DNA from: an uncultured Bacteroidales bacterium
GTDB lineage: Bacteria > Bacteroidota > Bacteroidia > Bacteroidales > F082
Assembly: GCA_937896895.1 (NCBI GenBank)
Contig: CALBNV010000013.1
Coordinates: 22,420-86,419 of the forward strand
Direction: 5' to 3'
DNA: 64,000 bases
Both the position numbers and the translations under genes were made by a program. The notes beneath the pieces are model-generated. The model did no database searches. It saw only the letters and a program-made list of their open reading frames with translations, and was not told the DNA's origin. This document shows positions 15,282 to 22,988 of this stretch, piece by piece (within the stretch, counting starts at the first letter, position 1; the number at the start of each line of letters is the position of its first letter).

Positions 15282-17384
15282 ATGAACGAACTGAATTTTA
15301 TATGTAGCGGACAGTGCGAGAAATGCCATAGCGGGTTGTCGTGCATCAGAATGGCAAACCTCCGTGAACGCAGGTTGTTGGTGCTTGTTGTCGGAATGCC
15401 CGACAGCGGCCACACCGCATTGCTCGAACAGATATACAGAAACGCCGAACTAACAGATGAGCCTGATGTCGTAATACATAACGGACAGACAATCAGGTTT
15501 GTTGACATAAAGGACGCTGACATCGCCGCTGACCCGCATATTACCGCGCGGCGTGTGGCAGGTTTCGTCAAAAACCACAAACCCGACTTGATTTTGAATG
15601 TCGTTGACTCGAAAAATCTTGAGGAAGACCTTCATCTCACGGCACATCTCATCGACATGCACTCGCGTCTCGTCGTGGCGCTTAACAATTACGATGACCT
15701 TCTCGCCACTGACCACTCCGTTGACTATGAACAGCTTGGCAATATGATGGGTTTCAAGGCGACACCGACCGACTCATCGAGCGGGAAAGGCATAAACGAG
15801 CTTTTGAATGTGATAATCGGCGCCATCGTGAATAACGAAGGTGTCAAGCACACGCATGTGCCTTACGGTCAGGACCTTGAACGTTCGATTGCGAGGATTG
15901 AGGAGGCTGTCATGTCATTCCCCGATTTGCTTGATTACGATCAAAGGTACGTGGCAATCAGACTGTTGCAGGATTTCGGGAGTTGTCGCGAGTTACTGAA
16001 CGGTCACGACAAAGAGATGGAAAATGTGGTGAGTAGCGAAGTAAAAGTGCTGAGGCGTGAGTTTCACACGTCGCCAGCCGAGCTGCTGAACTCCGCAAGT
16101 CGTGGCTTCGTCCACGGCGCGCTGCAGGAGACATTGCGTCACAGCAATGACGACAGCGACCACACGTTTTTGCAGAAACTCGACGCGTTGCTGACAAACC
16201 GCTGGCTCGGGCTGCCGCTTCTGCTTGTGGTGTTGTTTTTGGTGTTTGAAGCCACATTCACTCTCGGCGCATATCCGCAGGACTGGATCGACAGCGGAGT
16301 GAACCTCGTTGCCGACTGGCTGCGTGGTGTCATGCCTCGCGGCTGGCTAAGCAGCATGATTATCGACGGCGTCGTGATGGGAGTGGGGGCGGTGCTCGCT
16401 TTCCTGCCGAACATCATCATCCTCTTCTTCTTCCTCTCGATGCTCGAAGACTCTGGCTATATGTCGCGTGCGGCTTTTGTGATGGATAAGATAATGCATG
16501 TCATAGGATTACACGGTCGTTCATTCATTCCGATGCTCATCGGATTCGGCTGTAACGTCCCTGCAATCCTGGCTGCCAAATCAATCGACAACAAAAAAGA
16601 CAGAACGCTCACCATGCTGATGATACCATTCATGTCGTGTTCGGCGCGACTGCCTGTTTATATGTTGTTCGTCGCGGCGTTTTTCGCAAGATACAAGTCG
16701 CTGGTAATGATTTCAATGTATGTTGTTGGCATAATATTTTCAATTATTTTCGCCTTCATAATGAAACGTACGAGATATTTCAAACAAGGTGAGAACGACT
16801 ATGTCTCCGAATTGCCGCCTTTCCGTAAGCCAACATTGCGAAACACGGGTGCGCACATTTGGGAGCGCACCTCTGATTATCTGAAGAAAATCTCGACAGT
16901 GATACTCGCTGCATCGGTGATTATCTGGGCGTTGGAATATTTCCCGATTGACAAGACTGACAACGGGGCGAACAAGGAAGAGTCGTATCTCGCGATGATA
17001 GGCCGCAGCATGGAGCCGGTGATGAGTCCGCTCGGTTTCGACTGGAAAATGAACGTCTGCATCCTGACAGGCCTTCCGGCGAAAGAAGCAATCGTCAGCA
17101 CAATGGGTATTCTGTATCATGTTGAAAATGAGGAAGGAACAGCAGCATTGACGAAAGCCATGCGTGATGAAGTATATACATCAGGGCCGAAAGTCGGGCA
17201 ACACGTCTTCACGCCGGCGGTGAGTTGGGCGTTCATGTTGTTTGTGCTTTTGTATTTCCCTTGCATAGCGACGATAGCGACACTGCGCCGCGAAGCAGGA
17301 GGGAAGTGGGCTTTTTTCTCGGTGATCAATTCACTTGTCTTAGCCTGGGTCGTGGCATTCGGAGTATATCAGATTTTCGGATAA
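15282..17384 (+). CDS. feoB: FeoB-family iron transporter with degenerate GTPase domain
   Basis: 700 residues from the ATG at 15282. The membrane half is intact, with both gate motifs: GFGCNVPAILAAKS and SCSARLPVYMLF, and about ten helices. The N-terminal G domain is recognisable along its length but its nucleotide-binding motifs are broken: G1 reads GMPDSGHT with His44 in place of the essential Lys, G3 DxPG reads DIKD, and G4 NxxD reads NNYD in a changed context. A Cys cluster precedes it (C8, C12, C15, C21). No FeoA lies nearby. It may move Fe(II) or another metal without GTP switching, or be regulated through the Cys cluster. The permease call is firm; the activity is open. Confidence 0.9.
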   Translation: MNELNFICSGQCEKCHSGLSCIRMANLRERRLLVLVVGMPDSGHTALLEQIYRNAELTDEPDVVIHNGQTIRFVDIKDADIAADPHITARRVAGFVKNHKPDLILNVVDSKNLEEDLHLTAHLIDMHSRLVVALNNYDDLLATDHSVDYEQLGNMMGFKATPTDSSSGKGINELLNVIIGAIVNNEGVKHTHVPYGQDLERSIARIEEAVMSFPDLLDYDQRYVAIRLLQDFGSCRELLNGHDKEMENVVSSEVKVLRREFHTSPAELLNSASRGFVHGALQETLRHSNDDSDHTFLQKLDALLTNRWLGLPLLLVVLFLVFEATFTLGAYPQDWIDSGVNLVADWLRGVMPRGWLSSMIIDGVVMGVGAVLAFLPNIIILFFFLSMLEDSGYMSRAAFVMDKIMHVIGLHGRSFIPMLIGFGCNVPAILAAKSIDNKKDRTLTMLMIPFMSCSARLPVYMLFVAAFFARYKSLVMISMYVVGIIFSIIFAFIMKRTRYFKQGENDYVSELPPFRKPTLRNTGAHIWERTSDYLKKISTVILAASVIIWALEYFPIDKTDNGANKEESYLAMIGRSMEPVMSPLGFDWKMNVCILTGLPAKEAIVSTMGILYHVENEEGTAALTKAMRDEVYTSGPKVGQHVFTPAVSWAFMLFVLLYFPCIATIATLRREAGGKWAFFSVINSLVLAWVVAFGVYQIFG

Positions 17385-17407
17385 GTTATTAAAAATGAAT
17401 AGGTAAA

Positions 17408-18082
17408 ATGAAAAGAAACTTGGTTTTAATCTTTGGTCTTATTTGCTTTGCCGTCCTTATTTCCTTGTCGGAAGATGCTTCTGCACAGCAACGCAAGCAC
17501 ACCACTTATTATGAACAGCGGGCTTCATTGTTCGATGAGCTGCCGACAAGCAAAAAAGACATCATTTTCTTGGGCAACAGCATCACCGACGGCGGCGAAT
17601 GGAGCGAACTGTTCCAGAACAGACACTGCAAGAACCGCGGCATCAGCGGCGACGTATGCGACGGCGTCCTCGACCGGCTCGAAACAATCACCAACGGACA
17701 GCCCGCCAAAGTCTTTCTGATGATCGGCATCAATGACCTCGGGCGTGGCGGTACCCCTGACACTGTAGCAATGAAGACACGATTGATTATCAAAAGGATA
17801 AAAGAAGAATCGCCACGCACAGAAATCTATATCCAGAGCATTCTGCCGACTAACGACCATTATGGCATGTTCGGTGGCCACACAGCACGCTGGAAAGATA
17901 TTCCGGTGACCAACGAGTTGCTGCGGCATGTCGCGGAGGAAGAAGGCGTCACATATATAGACCTGTTCTCGTTTTTCGCCGATGAGGATGGCAAGATGAA
18001 CATTAATTATTCAAACGACGGACTTCACCTTACTGGAAAAGGCTATTTGATCTGGCGTGATGCCGTAAAACGTTATTTGTAA
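17408..18082 (+). CDS. Exported GDSL/SGNH-family hydrolase
   Basis: 224 residues with a signal peptide ending near DASAQ. SGNH blocks are visible: block I FLGNSITDGG with Ser58, a Gly in block II (RGISGDVCDGVLDRL), Asn in block III (MIGINDLGRGG) and the Asp-His pair in block V (NDGLHLTGKGY). These enzymes act on esters such as acetylated sugars or lipids, here in the periplasm or outside. The start is 24 nt after feoB, so cotranscription is possible. The substrate is not known. Confidence 0.9.
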   Translation: MKRNLVLIFGLICFAVLISLSEDASAQQRKHTTYYEQRASLFDELPTSKKDIIFLGNSITDGGEWSELFQNRHCKNRGISGDVCDGVLDRLETITNGQPAKVFLMIGINDLGRGGTPDTVAMKTRLIIKRIKEESPRTEIYIQSILPTNDHYGMFGGHTARWKDIPVTNELLRHVAEEEGVTYIDLFSFFADEDGKMNINYSNDGLHLTGKGYLIWRDAVKRYL

Positions 18083-18160
18083 ACTGTATTTAGGGAATTA
18101 AATATTTACGAATCTCAAACAATTATGACTTTCTGTTGTTAGATGTGAAAAAATAACAAT

Positions 18161-18718
18161 ATGAATATCTACGACATCAAAGTTAAGAAAATCGAAAACG
18201 GACAGGAGTCCGAGGTTTCGTTCAGTGAGTACAAAGGAAATGTCATGCTGATTGTCAACACCGCCACTGGCTGTGGCTTCACGCCGCAGTATGAGGCTTT
18301 GGAACAGCTTTACCGCAAACATCGCGATAAGGGCTTTGTTATTTTAGATTTTCCGTGCAATCAGTTCATGGAGCAGGCGAAAGGCACCGACGAGGAAATC
18401 AACTCGTTCTGCTCGTTGCATTACGACACCACATTTCCGCGCTTCAAGAAGATCGAGGTTAACGGGGCGGGGGAGTCGCCGCTGTACACTTTCCTCAAGA
18501 ACGCAATGACAACACGCGACGACAAAGGTCATTGGATGAAGGAAAAGGCACTGTCAGTGACATCGCACCTCAACGGAAAGAGTGAGAAGGACAACGACAT
18601 CAAGTGGAACTTCGAGAAATTCCTCGTTGACCGCAGAGGAAATGTGGTGAAGCGTTACGCGCCTTCAGTGACGCCAGACGAGATTGAGGAGGAGATTGTC
18701 AAAATTTTGGAAGGTTGA
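18161..18718 (+). CDS. Glutathione peroxidase family thiol peroxidase
   Basis: 185 residues. The peroxidatic residue is Cys38 in NTATGCGFTPQY, where mammalian enzymes have selenocysteine; the Gln of the catalytic site lies in LDFPCNQF and the Trp-Asn pair in KWNFEKFLVD. Bacterial members usually take electrons from thioredoxin rather than glutathione. It reduces hydrogen and lipid peroxides in the cytoplasm. A rho-independent terminator follows at 18763. Confidence 0.94.
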   Translation: MNIYDIKVKKIENGQESEVSFSEYKGNVMLIVNTATGCGFTPQYEALEQLYRKHRDKGFVILDFPCNQFMEQAKGTDEEINSFCSLHYDTTFPRFKKIEVNGAGESPLYTFLKNAMTTRDDKGHWMKEKALSVTSHLNGKSEKDNDIKWNFEKFLVDRRGNVVKRYAPSVTPDEIEEEIVKILEG

Positions 18719-18762
18719 TGAATAATGACATGATGTCATAAAGACTTGTTTTGTCTGCAAGA

Positions 18763-18792
18763 GGCCGTCAGCGCAAAGCTGTCGGTCTTTTT
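18763..18792 (+). terminator. Rho-independent terminator after the peroxidase gene
   Basis: GGCCGTCAGC at 18763-18772 pairs with GCTGTCGGTC at 18778-18787 (one mismatch, one G-U), loop GCAAA, followed by TTTTTG. Confidence 0.85.
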
Positions 18793-18865
18793 GTTTAGGC
18801 GAAGTGACGGTGTGTAAGTTCACTTGTGAAATATGAAAACGGAACGATTGGTACTGAATGTTTGG

Positions 18866-20278
18866 CTATTTTCCCACGCAAAACCTTCCGAAGATATTCC
18901 CGAGTACCTCGTCGTTCGTCACCTCGCCGGTGATGCTGCCGAGATAATAAAGTCCTTGCTTCAAGTCCTCCGCCAAGAGGTCGGCCGACAGGTTCATGTC
19001 CATGCCGTTGCTGACTTGGCGCAGACTTTGCGCCGCGTGAACTAACGCCTCGTAATGACGTGCGTTGGTCACAAGTGCTTCGTTTGAGGTCAGTTTGTGA
19101 ATGTTGCTGTGATTGATAATCAATGATTTCAATGTTTCGATATCGGTCGTGTCCTTGGCGGAAATGAAAGCGAGAGGAATGTTGCGGTATGATTCTTGCA
19201 ACTTTGCGACAGGGAAGGAGGCGGCCAAGTCGTGTTTGTTTCCGACCAGCAATAATGTCTGCTTCCGCGAGTCGATTTTTGAGATTATCAGATCCGCCGA
19301 CTTGCAGACGTTCTCGTAGCCTTTGGTGAGGTCGAGCACGCCGAGTATGATGTCGGCTTCGGAGATCTTGCGGAAGGTGCGTTCGATGCCGATTTTCTCG
19401 ATTGTCTCCGATGTCTCACGGATTCCGGCGGTGTCAATGAAACGGTAAAGCGTCCCGTTGATGTTGAACGTCTCCTCGATGGTGTCGCGTGTGGTGCCTT
19501 CGATGTCGGAGACGATGGCGCGTTCCTCGCCAAGGATGGCGTTCAGCAACGTGCTTTTTCCGGCGTTTGTCTCGCCGGCGATGGCCACGGGGATTCCGTT
19601 CTTTATGGCGTTGCCAAGTCTGAAGGAGTCGGTCAGCTTGCCGATGTGACGGAGCGATTCGTCAAGTATTTCCCGCAGCTGCGTGCGGTCGGCGAACTCC
19701 ACGTCTTCTTCCGAGAAGTCGAGTTCGAGTTCAAGGAGCGAGGTGAGGTCGAGGAGTCTTGCTCGAAGTTCTCTCAGTTCTTTCGAGAAGCCGCCTTTGA
19801 GTTGGTTGACGGCTATCCGGTGCGACGCCTCGTTCTGTGATGAGATCAGGTCGGCGACGGCCTCGGCTTGTGTGAGGTCGAGCTTCCCGTTGATGAAGGC
19901 GCGTTTCGAGAACTCGCCCGGCCCGGCGAGGCGTGCGCCTTGGTTTACAAGGAGTTCGAGGATTCTTTGCTGCACGTAAACAGAACCGTGGCAGCTTATC
20001 TCAACGGTGTCTTCGCCGGTGTAGGAATGGGGATTTTTGAAAAACGTCACAAGCACCTCGTCAACCATTGCGTTGTCTTCTGATTTCGGGTCGAAAACCT
20101 CGCCGAAATACGCTTTGTAATCTTTTATATCATTGATGTTCAATGCGCCTGTCTTCTTCCTGAAAACAGAAAGTGCTATTTCGTGACTTCTCTCGCCGGA
20201 AAGTCTGATGACAGCGATGGCGCCCGTTCCGGAAGCCGTCGAGATTGCGCATATTGTGTCGTTGACGTAAATTCCCAT
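18866..20278 (-). CDS. mnmE: tRNA uridine-5-carboxymethylaminomethyl modification GTPase
   Basis: 470 residues. The N-terminal folate-binding domain (DTICAISTASGTGAIAVIRLSG) is followed by a helical domain interrupted by the G domain: G1 GETNAGKST, G2 GTTRD, G3 DTAGIRE and G4 GNKHDL. The C-terminus FCVGK carries the Cys typical of MnmE (usually FCIGK). With MnmG it modifies the wobble uridine of several tRNAs. The gene lies 50 nt downstream of tRNA-Arg on the same strand, beyond that tRNA's terminator. Confidence 0.97.
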   Translation of the reverse strand: MGIYVNDTICAISTASGTGAIAVIRLSGERSHEIALSVFRKKTGALNINDIKDYKAYFGEVFDPKSEDNAMVDEVLVTFFKNPHSYTGEDTVEISCHGSVYVQQRILELLVNQGARLAGPGEFSKRAFINGKLDLTQAEAVADLISSQNEASHRIAVNQLKGGFSKELRELRARLLDLTSLLELELDFSEEDVEFADRTQLREILDESLRHIGKLTDSFRLGNAIKNGIPVAIAGETNAGKSTLLNAILGEERAIVSDIEGTTRDTIEETFNINGTLYRFIDTAGIRETSETIEKIGIERTFRKISEADIILGVLDLTKGYENVCKSADLIISKIDSRKQTLLLVGNKHDLAASFPVAKLQESYRNIPLAFISAKDTTDIETLKSLIINHSNIHKLTSNEALVTNARHYEALVHAAQSLRQVSNGMDMNLSADLLAEDLKQGLYYLGSITGEVTNDEVLGNIFGRFCVGK

Positions 20279-20289
20279 TTTTTACATTT

Positions 20290-20324
20290 TAAAATGAAAA
20301 AGGCAACGACTTCAATTCGTTGCC
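20290..20324 (-). terminator. Terminator of tRNA-Arg
   Basis: GGCAACGA at 20302-20309 and TCGTTGCC at 20317-20324 are exact complements; on the minus strand the stem is followed by TTTTTCATTTT. It begins 5 nt after the tRNA 3' end. Confidence 0.85.
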
Positions 20325-20329
20325 TTCAG

Positions 20330-20403
20330 TGAACTAGGCGGGAGTCGAACCCACAACCGCCTGATCCGTAGTCAGGGACTCTATCCAATTGAGCTACTAG
20401 TCC
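20330..20403 (-). tRNA. tRNA-Arg(ACG)
   Basis: A 74-nt cloverleaf on the minus strand. The acceptor GGACTAG pairs with CTAGTTC with discriminator A. The anticodon stem CCTGA/TCAGG encloses the loop CTACGGA with anticodon ACG. The T arm is GTGGG-TTCGACT-CCCGC. CCA is not encoded. Confidence 0.96.
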
Positions 20404-20440
20404 AATTTTGCCGCTCACTTTCCCTCCGTGATTGACGCGG

Positions 20441-20469
20441 CAAAGATACATCTTTTTTAGATTTGTCAA
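20441..20469 (-). promoter_or_regulatory. Promoter of tRNA-Arg
   Basis: The minus strand has TTG (20469-20467) and TATCTTTG (20448-20441) with 18 nt between, a near-consensus Bacteroidota promoter about 30 nt before the tRNA. Confidence 0.7.
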
Positions 20470-20547
20470 GCAAAAAATGAAAAATATTTTTCATCCGTTT
20501 ATTTGTCTGACAATCAAACTGATATAGGCCATCAAGGGCGAACTTTG

Positions 20548-21801
20548 TCAATATAGGTCGATCATTTTCGGTGAATAATGACGCTGAATGACTGCTAAAA
20601 GTATGTTAGCGGCCTCCATCGGGGAGTAGCCGAGCGCGTTCTGTCCCATGTTCAAAAGAGTGTTTATCTCATCAATACTGAGCTCTTTGTCGGCCATGAC
20701 GATGGAGATGAGGTAGATGAACATCGCCTCGCGCATGTTCGGGTTGATCTCCATGATTTTGTTGATGGAGTCGGTGAACAGCTTGCCGAGGTCTTCCGGT
20801 TTCATCTGCGCGATGTCCTCGAGGAAGTGCATCGGGAAAATCTTTGTCGCCGAAAGTTCCTCAAGTATAACCTCTATCTCTTCGTCGCTGTTGTCGTTGT
20901 CTGCGCCAGCCATCATCAATCCCGCCGTGGCGATGAAGTTGGCCATGTGGCTGTCAAGCTCCGAATTCCTGACTCTCAGCAAGATAGAGATCAGATCGTC
21001 CATTTCCTCTTGCAGTTTCTTGCGTGTAGTGCCGCCCTTCTTGAAAAACTCACTTCTTGAGAAATCATATAACGCCTCGACTCTTATCGGGTTGACGGGA
21101 TGCACGTCGAAGTTGAGGCCTTTGTCGTTGCGGAAGAAGTCGAGATGTTTGCGGTTCTCTTCGATGAACTTGTCGATGTTGACTTTCATCTTCTCGAAGT
21201 CAAGACCTGAAGCCATCTTGAAGAATGCTGATATGCAGACGTTTATGTCAGGCATCGCGAGGAAACCGTAGCGGTCGGCGATGAGCTCGTTGAGCTGCCC
21301 CCAAAGCCTTATCTTATATTGAAGCGTGACGGGCACCTCCGTGTCGCCGGGATATACGAAGTTGATGAGCCGCGTGAGTTTCGTGTTGCCGTTGATCAGA
21401 TGCCCCATCTCATGTCCGACGACAAAACGCAACTCATTGTCGGTCATGAGTTCGATGAGCGACGAGTTGACGTTGATGATGTTTGGCTCCTCCGGGTTCA
21501 TCGAGCAAATCGAAAAAGCGTTGACGCTTGAGTCGCCGGTGATGTAGAAGTCGATGTCGCCCTCGAAGCACAGCTTCTCCTTGATTTCGTGAAACATCTT
21601 GTAATAGTCGGGAAGTGTGCCTTCTTCGACCTTGAAACTGTGGCCTTCGAGTATGCTTCTGTAGTCGTTTATCGGGTTCTGAATCTTTGCTATCTTTGCT
21701 ATCTGTTCCACGACATTGCCTTGTAATGCGTTGTAAATCTGCTCACTGAGAGCCTTCTCCAATGGGAGTGCGTAGTCTTCCGGGTTGAATTTCTTTGCCA
21801 T
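20548..21801 (-). CDS. Cytosolic M48-type zinc metallopeptidase with TerB-like C-terminus
   Basis: 417 residues from the ATG at 21801; an ATG eight codons upstream would add a segment overlapping the leader. HEMGH at 130-134 is the zinc-binding motif (HExxH) and a further Glu in the helix LNELIADRYGFLAM would be the third ligand. Unlike HtpX or BepA there is no signal peptide and no transmembrane helix, so the enzyme should be cytoplasmic. Residues about 285-415 are helical; the part MADKELSIDEINTLLNMG resembles TerB-like modules with their acidic metal-binding repeat. Function is unknown. A -7 element lies at 21823-21830. Confidence 0.82.
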   Translation of the reverse strand: MAKKFNPEDYALPLEKALSEQIYNALQGNVVEQIAKIAKIQNPINDYRSILEGHSFKVEEGTLPDYYKMFHEIKEKLCFEGDIDFYITGDSSVNAFSICSMNPEEPNIINVNSSLIELMTDNELRFVVGHEMGHLINGNTKLTRLINFVYPGDTEVPVTLQYKIRLWGQLNELIADRYGFLAMPDINVCISAFFKMASGLDFEKMKVNIDKFIEENRKHLDFFRNDKGLNFDVHPVNPIRVEALYDFSRSEFFKKGGTTRKKLQEEMDDLISILLRVRNSELDSHMANFIATAGLMMAGADNDNSDEEIEVILEELSATKIFPMHFLEDIAQMKPEDLGKLFTDSINKIMEINPNMREAMFIYLISIVMADKELSIDEINTLLNMGQNALGYSPMEAANILLAVIQRHYSPKMIDLY

Positions 21802-21822
21802 TATATGAATGATTTTAAAATG

Positions 21823-21830
21823 CAAAGGTA
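21823..21830 (-). promoter_or_regulatory. Promoter -7 element (TACCTTTG) for the M48 peptidase
   Basis: TACCTTTG on the minus strand, 21 nt upstream of the ATG at 21801, which supports that start. Confidence 0.55.
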
Positions 21831-21872
21831 AATAAAATGTTTGGAATCGACGCTTGAAACAGAATTTTTTTA

Positions 21873-21901
21873 CAAAAAAAAGAACGGCTTTTGACCGTTC
21901 T
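21873..21901 (-). terminator. Terminator of tRNA-Tyr
   Basis: AGAACGG at 21881-21887 and CCGTTCT at 21895-21901 form a perfect stem; on the minus strand it is followed by a run of seven T. Confidence 0.85.
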
Positions 21902-21915
21902 CAGTTTGCATCTCG

Positions 21916-21997
21916 TGGGGGAGGGTGGACTCGAACCACCGAACTCATCCGAGGACAGATTTACAGTCTGTTGCAATTGCCGCTATGCGACTCCCCC
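21916..21997 (-). tRNA. tRNA-Tyr(GTA)
   Basis: An 82-nt class II tRNA on the minus strand. The acceptor is GGGGGAG/CTCCCCC with discriminator A. The anticodon stem CAGA/TCTG holds the loop CTGTAAA with anticodon GTA. A long variable arm and the T loop TTCGAGT follow. CCA is not encoded. Confidence 0.96.
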
Positions 21998-22012
21998 TTG
22001 GATTTGCGAGTG

Positions 22013-22042
22013 CAAAAATAGATATTTTTTGAATACTTTCAA
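22013..22042 (-). promoter_or_regulatory. Promoter of tRNA-Tyr
   Basis: The minus strand has TTG (22042-22040) and TATTTTTG (22020-22013) with 19 nt between, the consensus spacing, 15 nt before the tRNA. Confidence 0.7.
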
Positions 22043-22087
22043 CAAATATTTTCAAAAAAAAATATTATGATATTAAAAATCTGAAAA

Positions 22088-22981
22088 TCAATATATTATT
22101 GTTTTTCTCCGTATTGCCGCGGCATAAAAAAAGCCGACAGCAGTGCCTTCCGGGTATATGTTTGTACGCACATTTGAAGGAGAACCCATCATCGGATTAC
22201 TTCCGTTGCTTGAAGAAATGCCGGAAATATAAGCGGCATAATCGGATGTTATCACCGACAAATCCAGCCTCACCGTGTCGCCATGATGCAGAACTTTCAA
22301 CGAATCAGCACCTGATTCTTCCGTAAGGAAACTCCAGACGGGAATCTCGCCGGCGAGATATGCCATCATCGGGCCGTTGACGTACCACCCAGACATCCCG
22401 CCGAGATTGTATATTCCGCAATTCGTCAGTTTTTCGCCACCGAAAAGGCTGTCGTTAACGTATGCCCTGACCATATAGTTCGCATCTTCATTCTTCAATG
22501 ATTGGAAATACGGATACAACCCCAACATATTATCAACCAAGACATTGGCAACTTGATATTGTTTTATTACAATAGAATCAACGTCTGTTATGCACTGAAG
22601 CATCTCGGCCTGCGCATAATAATGCCCGCCACCCTCATGCTCTGGCAGATCAATCGACAGATTGTATGTATGATTTTCCCTGCCTGAAAACTTCTCAACG
22701 CTTTGATAGACACCGTTTTCTGCGGTCTCCTCATACAAAACAGTATCGATGTTGTCGTACACAAAGACCGTGGCGTCAGAAATCATTTCCGGTCCGCCTG
22801 TGGCGTAAAAATCCGATGTACGGCTCAAAGTGATTTTATGGTTTTTGTATTCATCGGTGATTGAGCCGTAAACTCCGAGAAGTTGCGGACCTTCCTGTGG
22901 CTCGATTGTTATTTTCTCCTTGCATGACATGATGAGCAAAGAAAATAAAAATATGTTAAATATATGTTTCAACTGTTTCAT
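22088..22981 (-). CDS. DUF4249 family lipoprotein
   Basis: 297 residues from the ATG at 22981; the frame extends upstream into the receptor gene but the short form begins right at a lipoprotein signal (FLFSLLIMSCKEK, Cys as acylation site). The body is beta-rich, as in DUF4249, a family that regularly sits after a TonB-dependent receptor in Bacteroidota and is thought to act as its surface lipoprotein partner. The gap to the receptor stop is only 7 nt. The ligand is unknown. Confidence 0.83.
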   Translation of the reverse strand: MKQLKHIFNIFLFSLLIMSCKEKITIEPQEGPQLLGVYGSITDEYKNHKITLSRTSDFYATGGPEMISDATVFVYDNIDTVLYEETAENGVYQSVEKFSGRENHTYNLSIDLPEHEGGGHYYAQAEMLQCITDVDSIVIKQYQVANVLVDNMLGLYPYFQSLKNEDANYMVRAYVNDSLFGGEKLTNCGIYNLGGMSGWYVNGPMMAYLAGEIPVWSFLTEESGADSLKVLHHGDTVRLDLSVITSDYAAYISGISSSNGSNPMMGSPSNVRTNIYPEGTAVGFFYAAAIRRKTIIY

Positions 22982-22988
22982 AATCACA

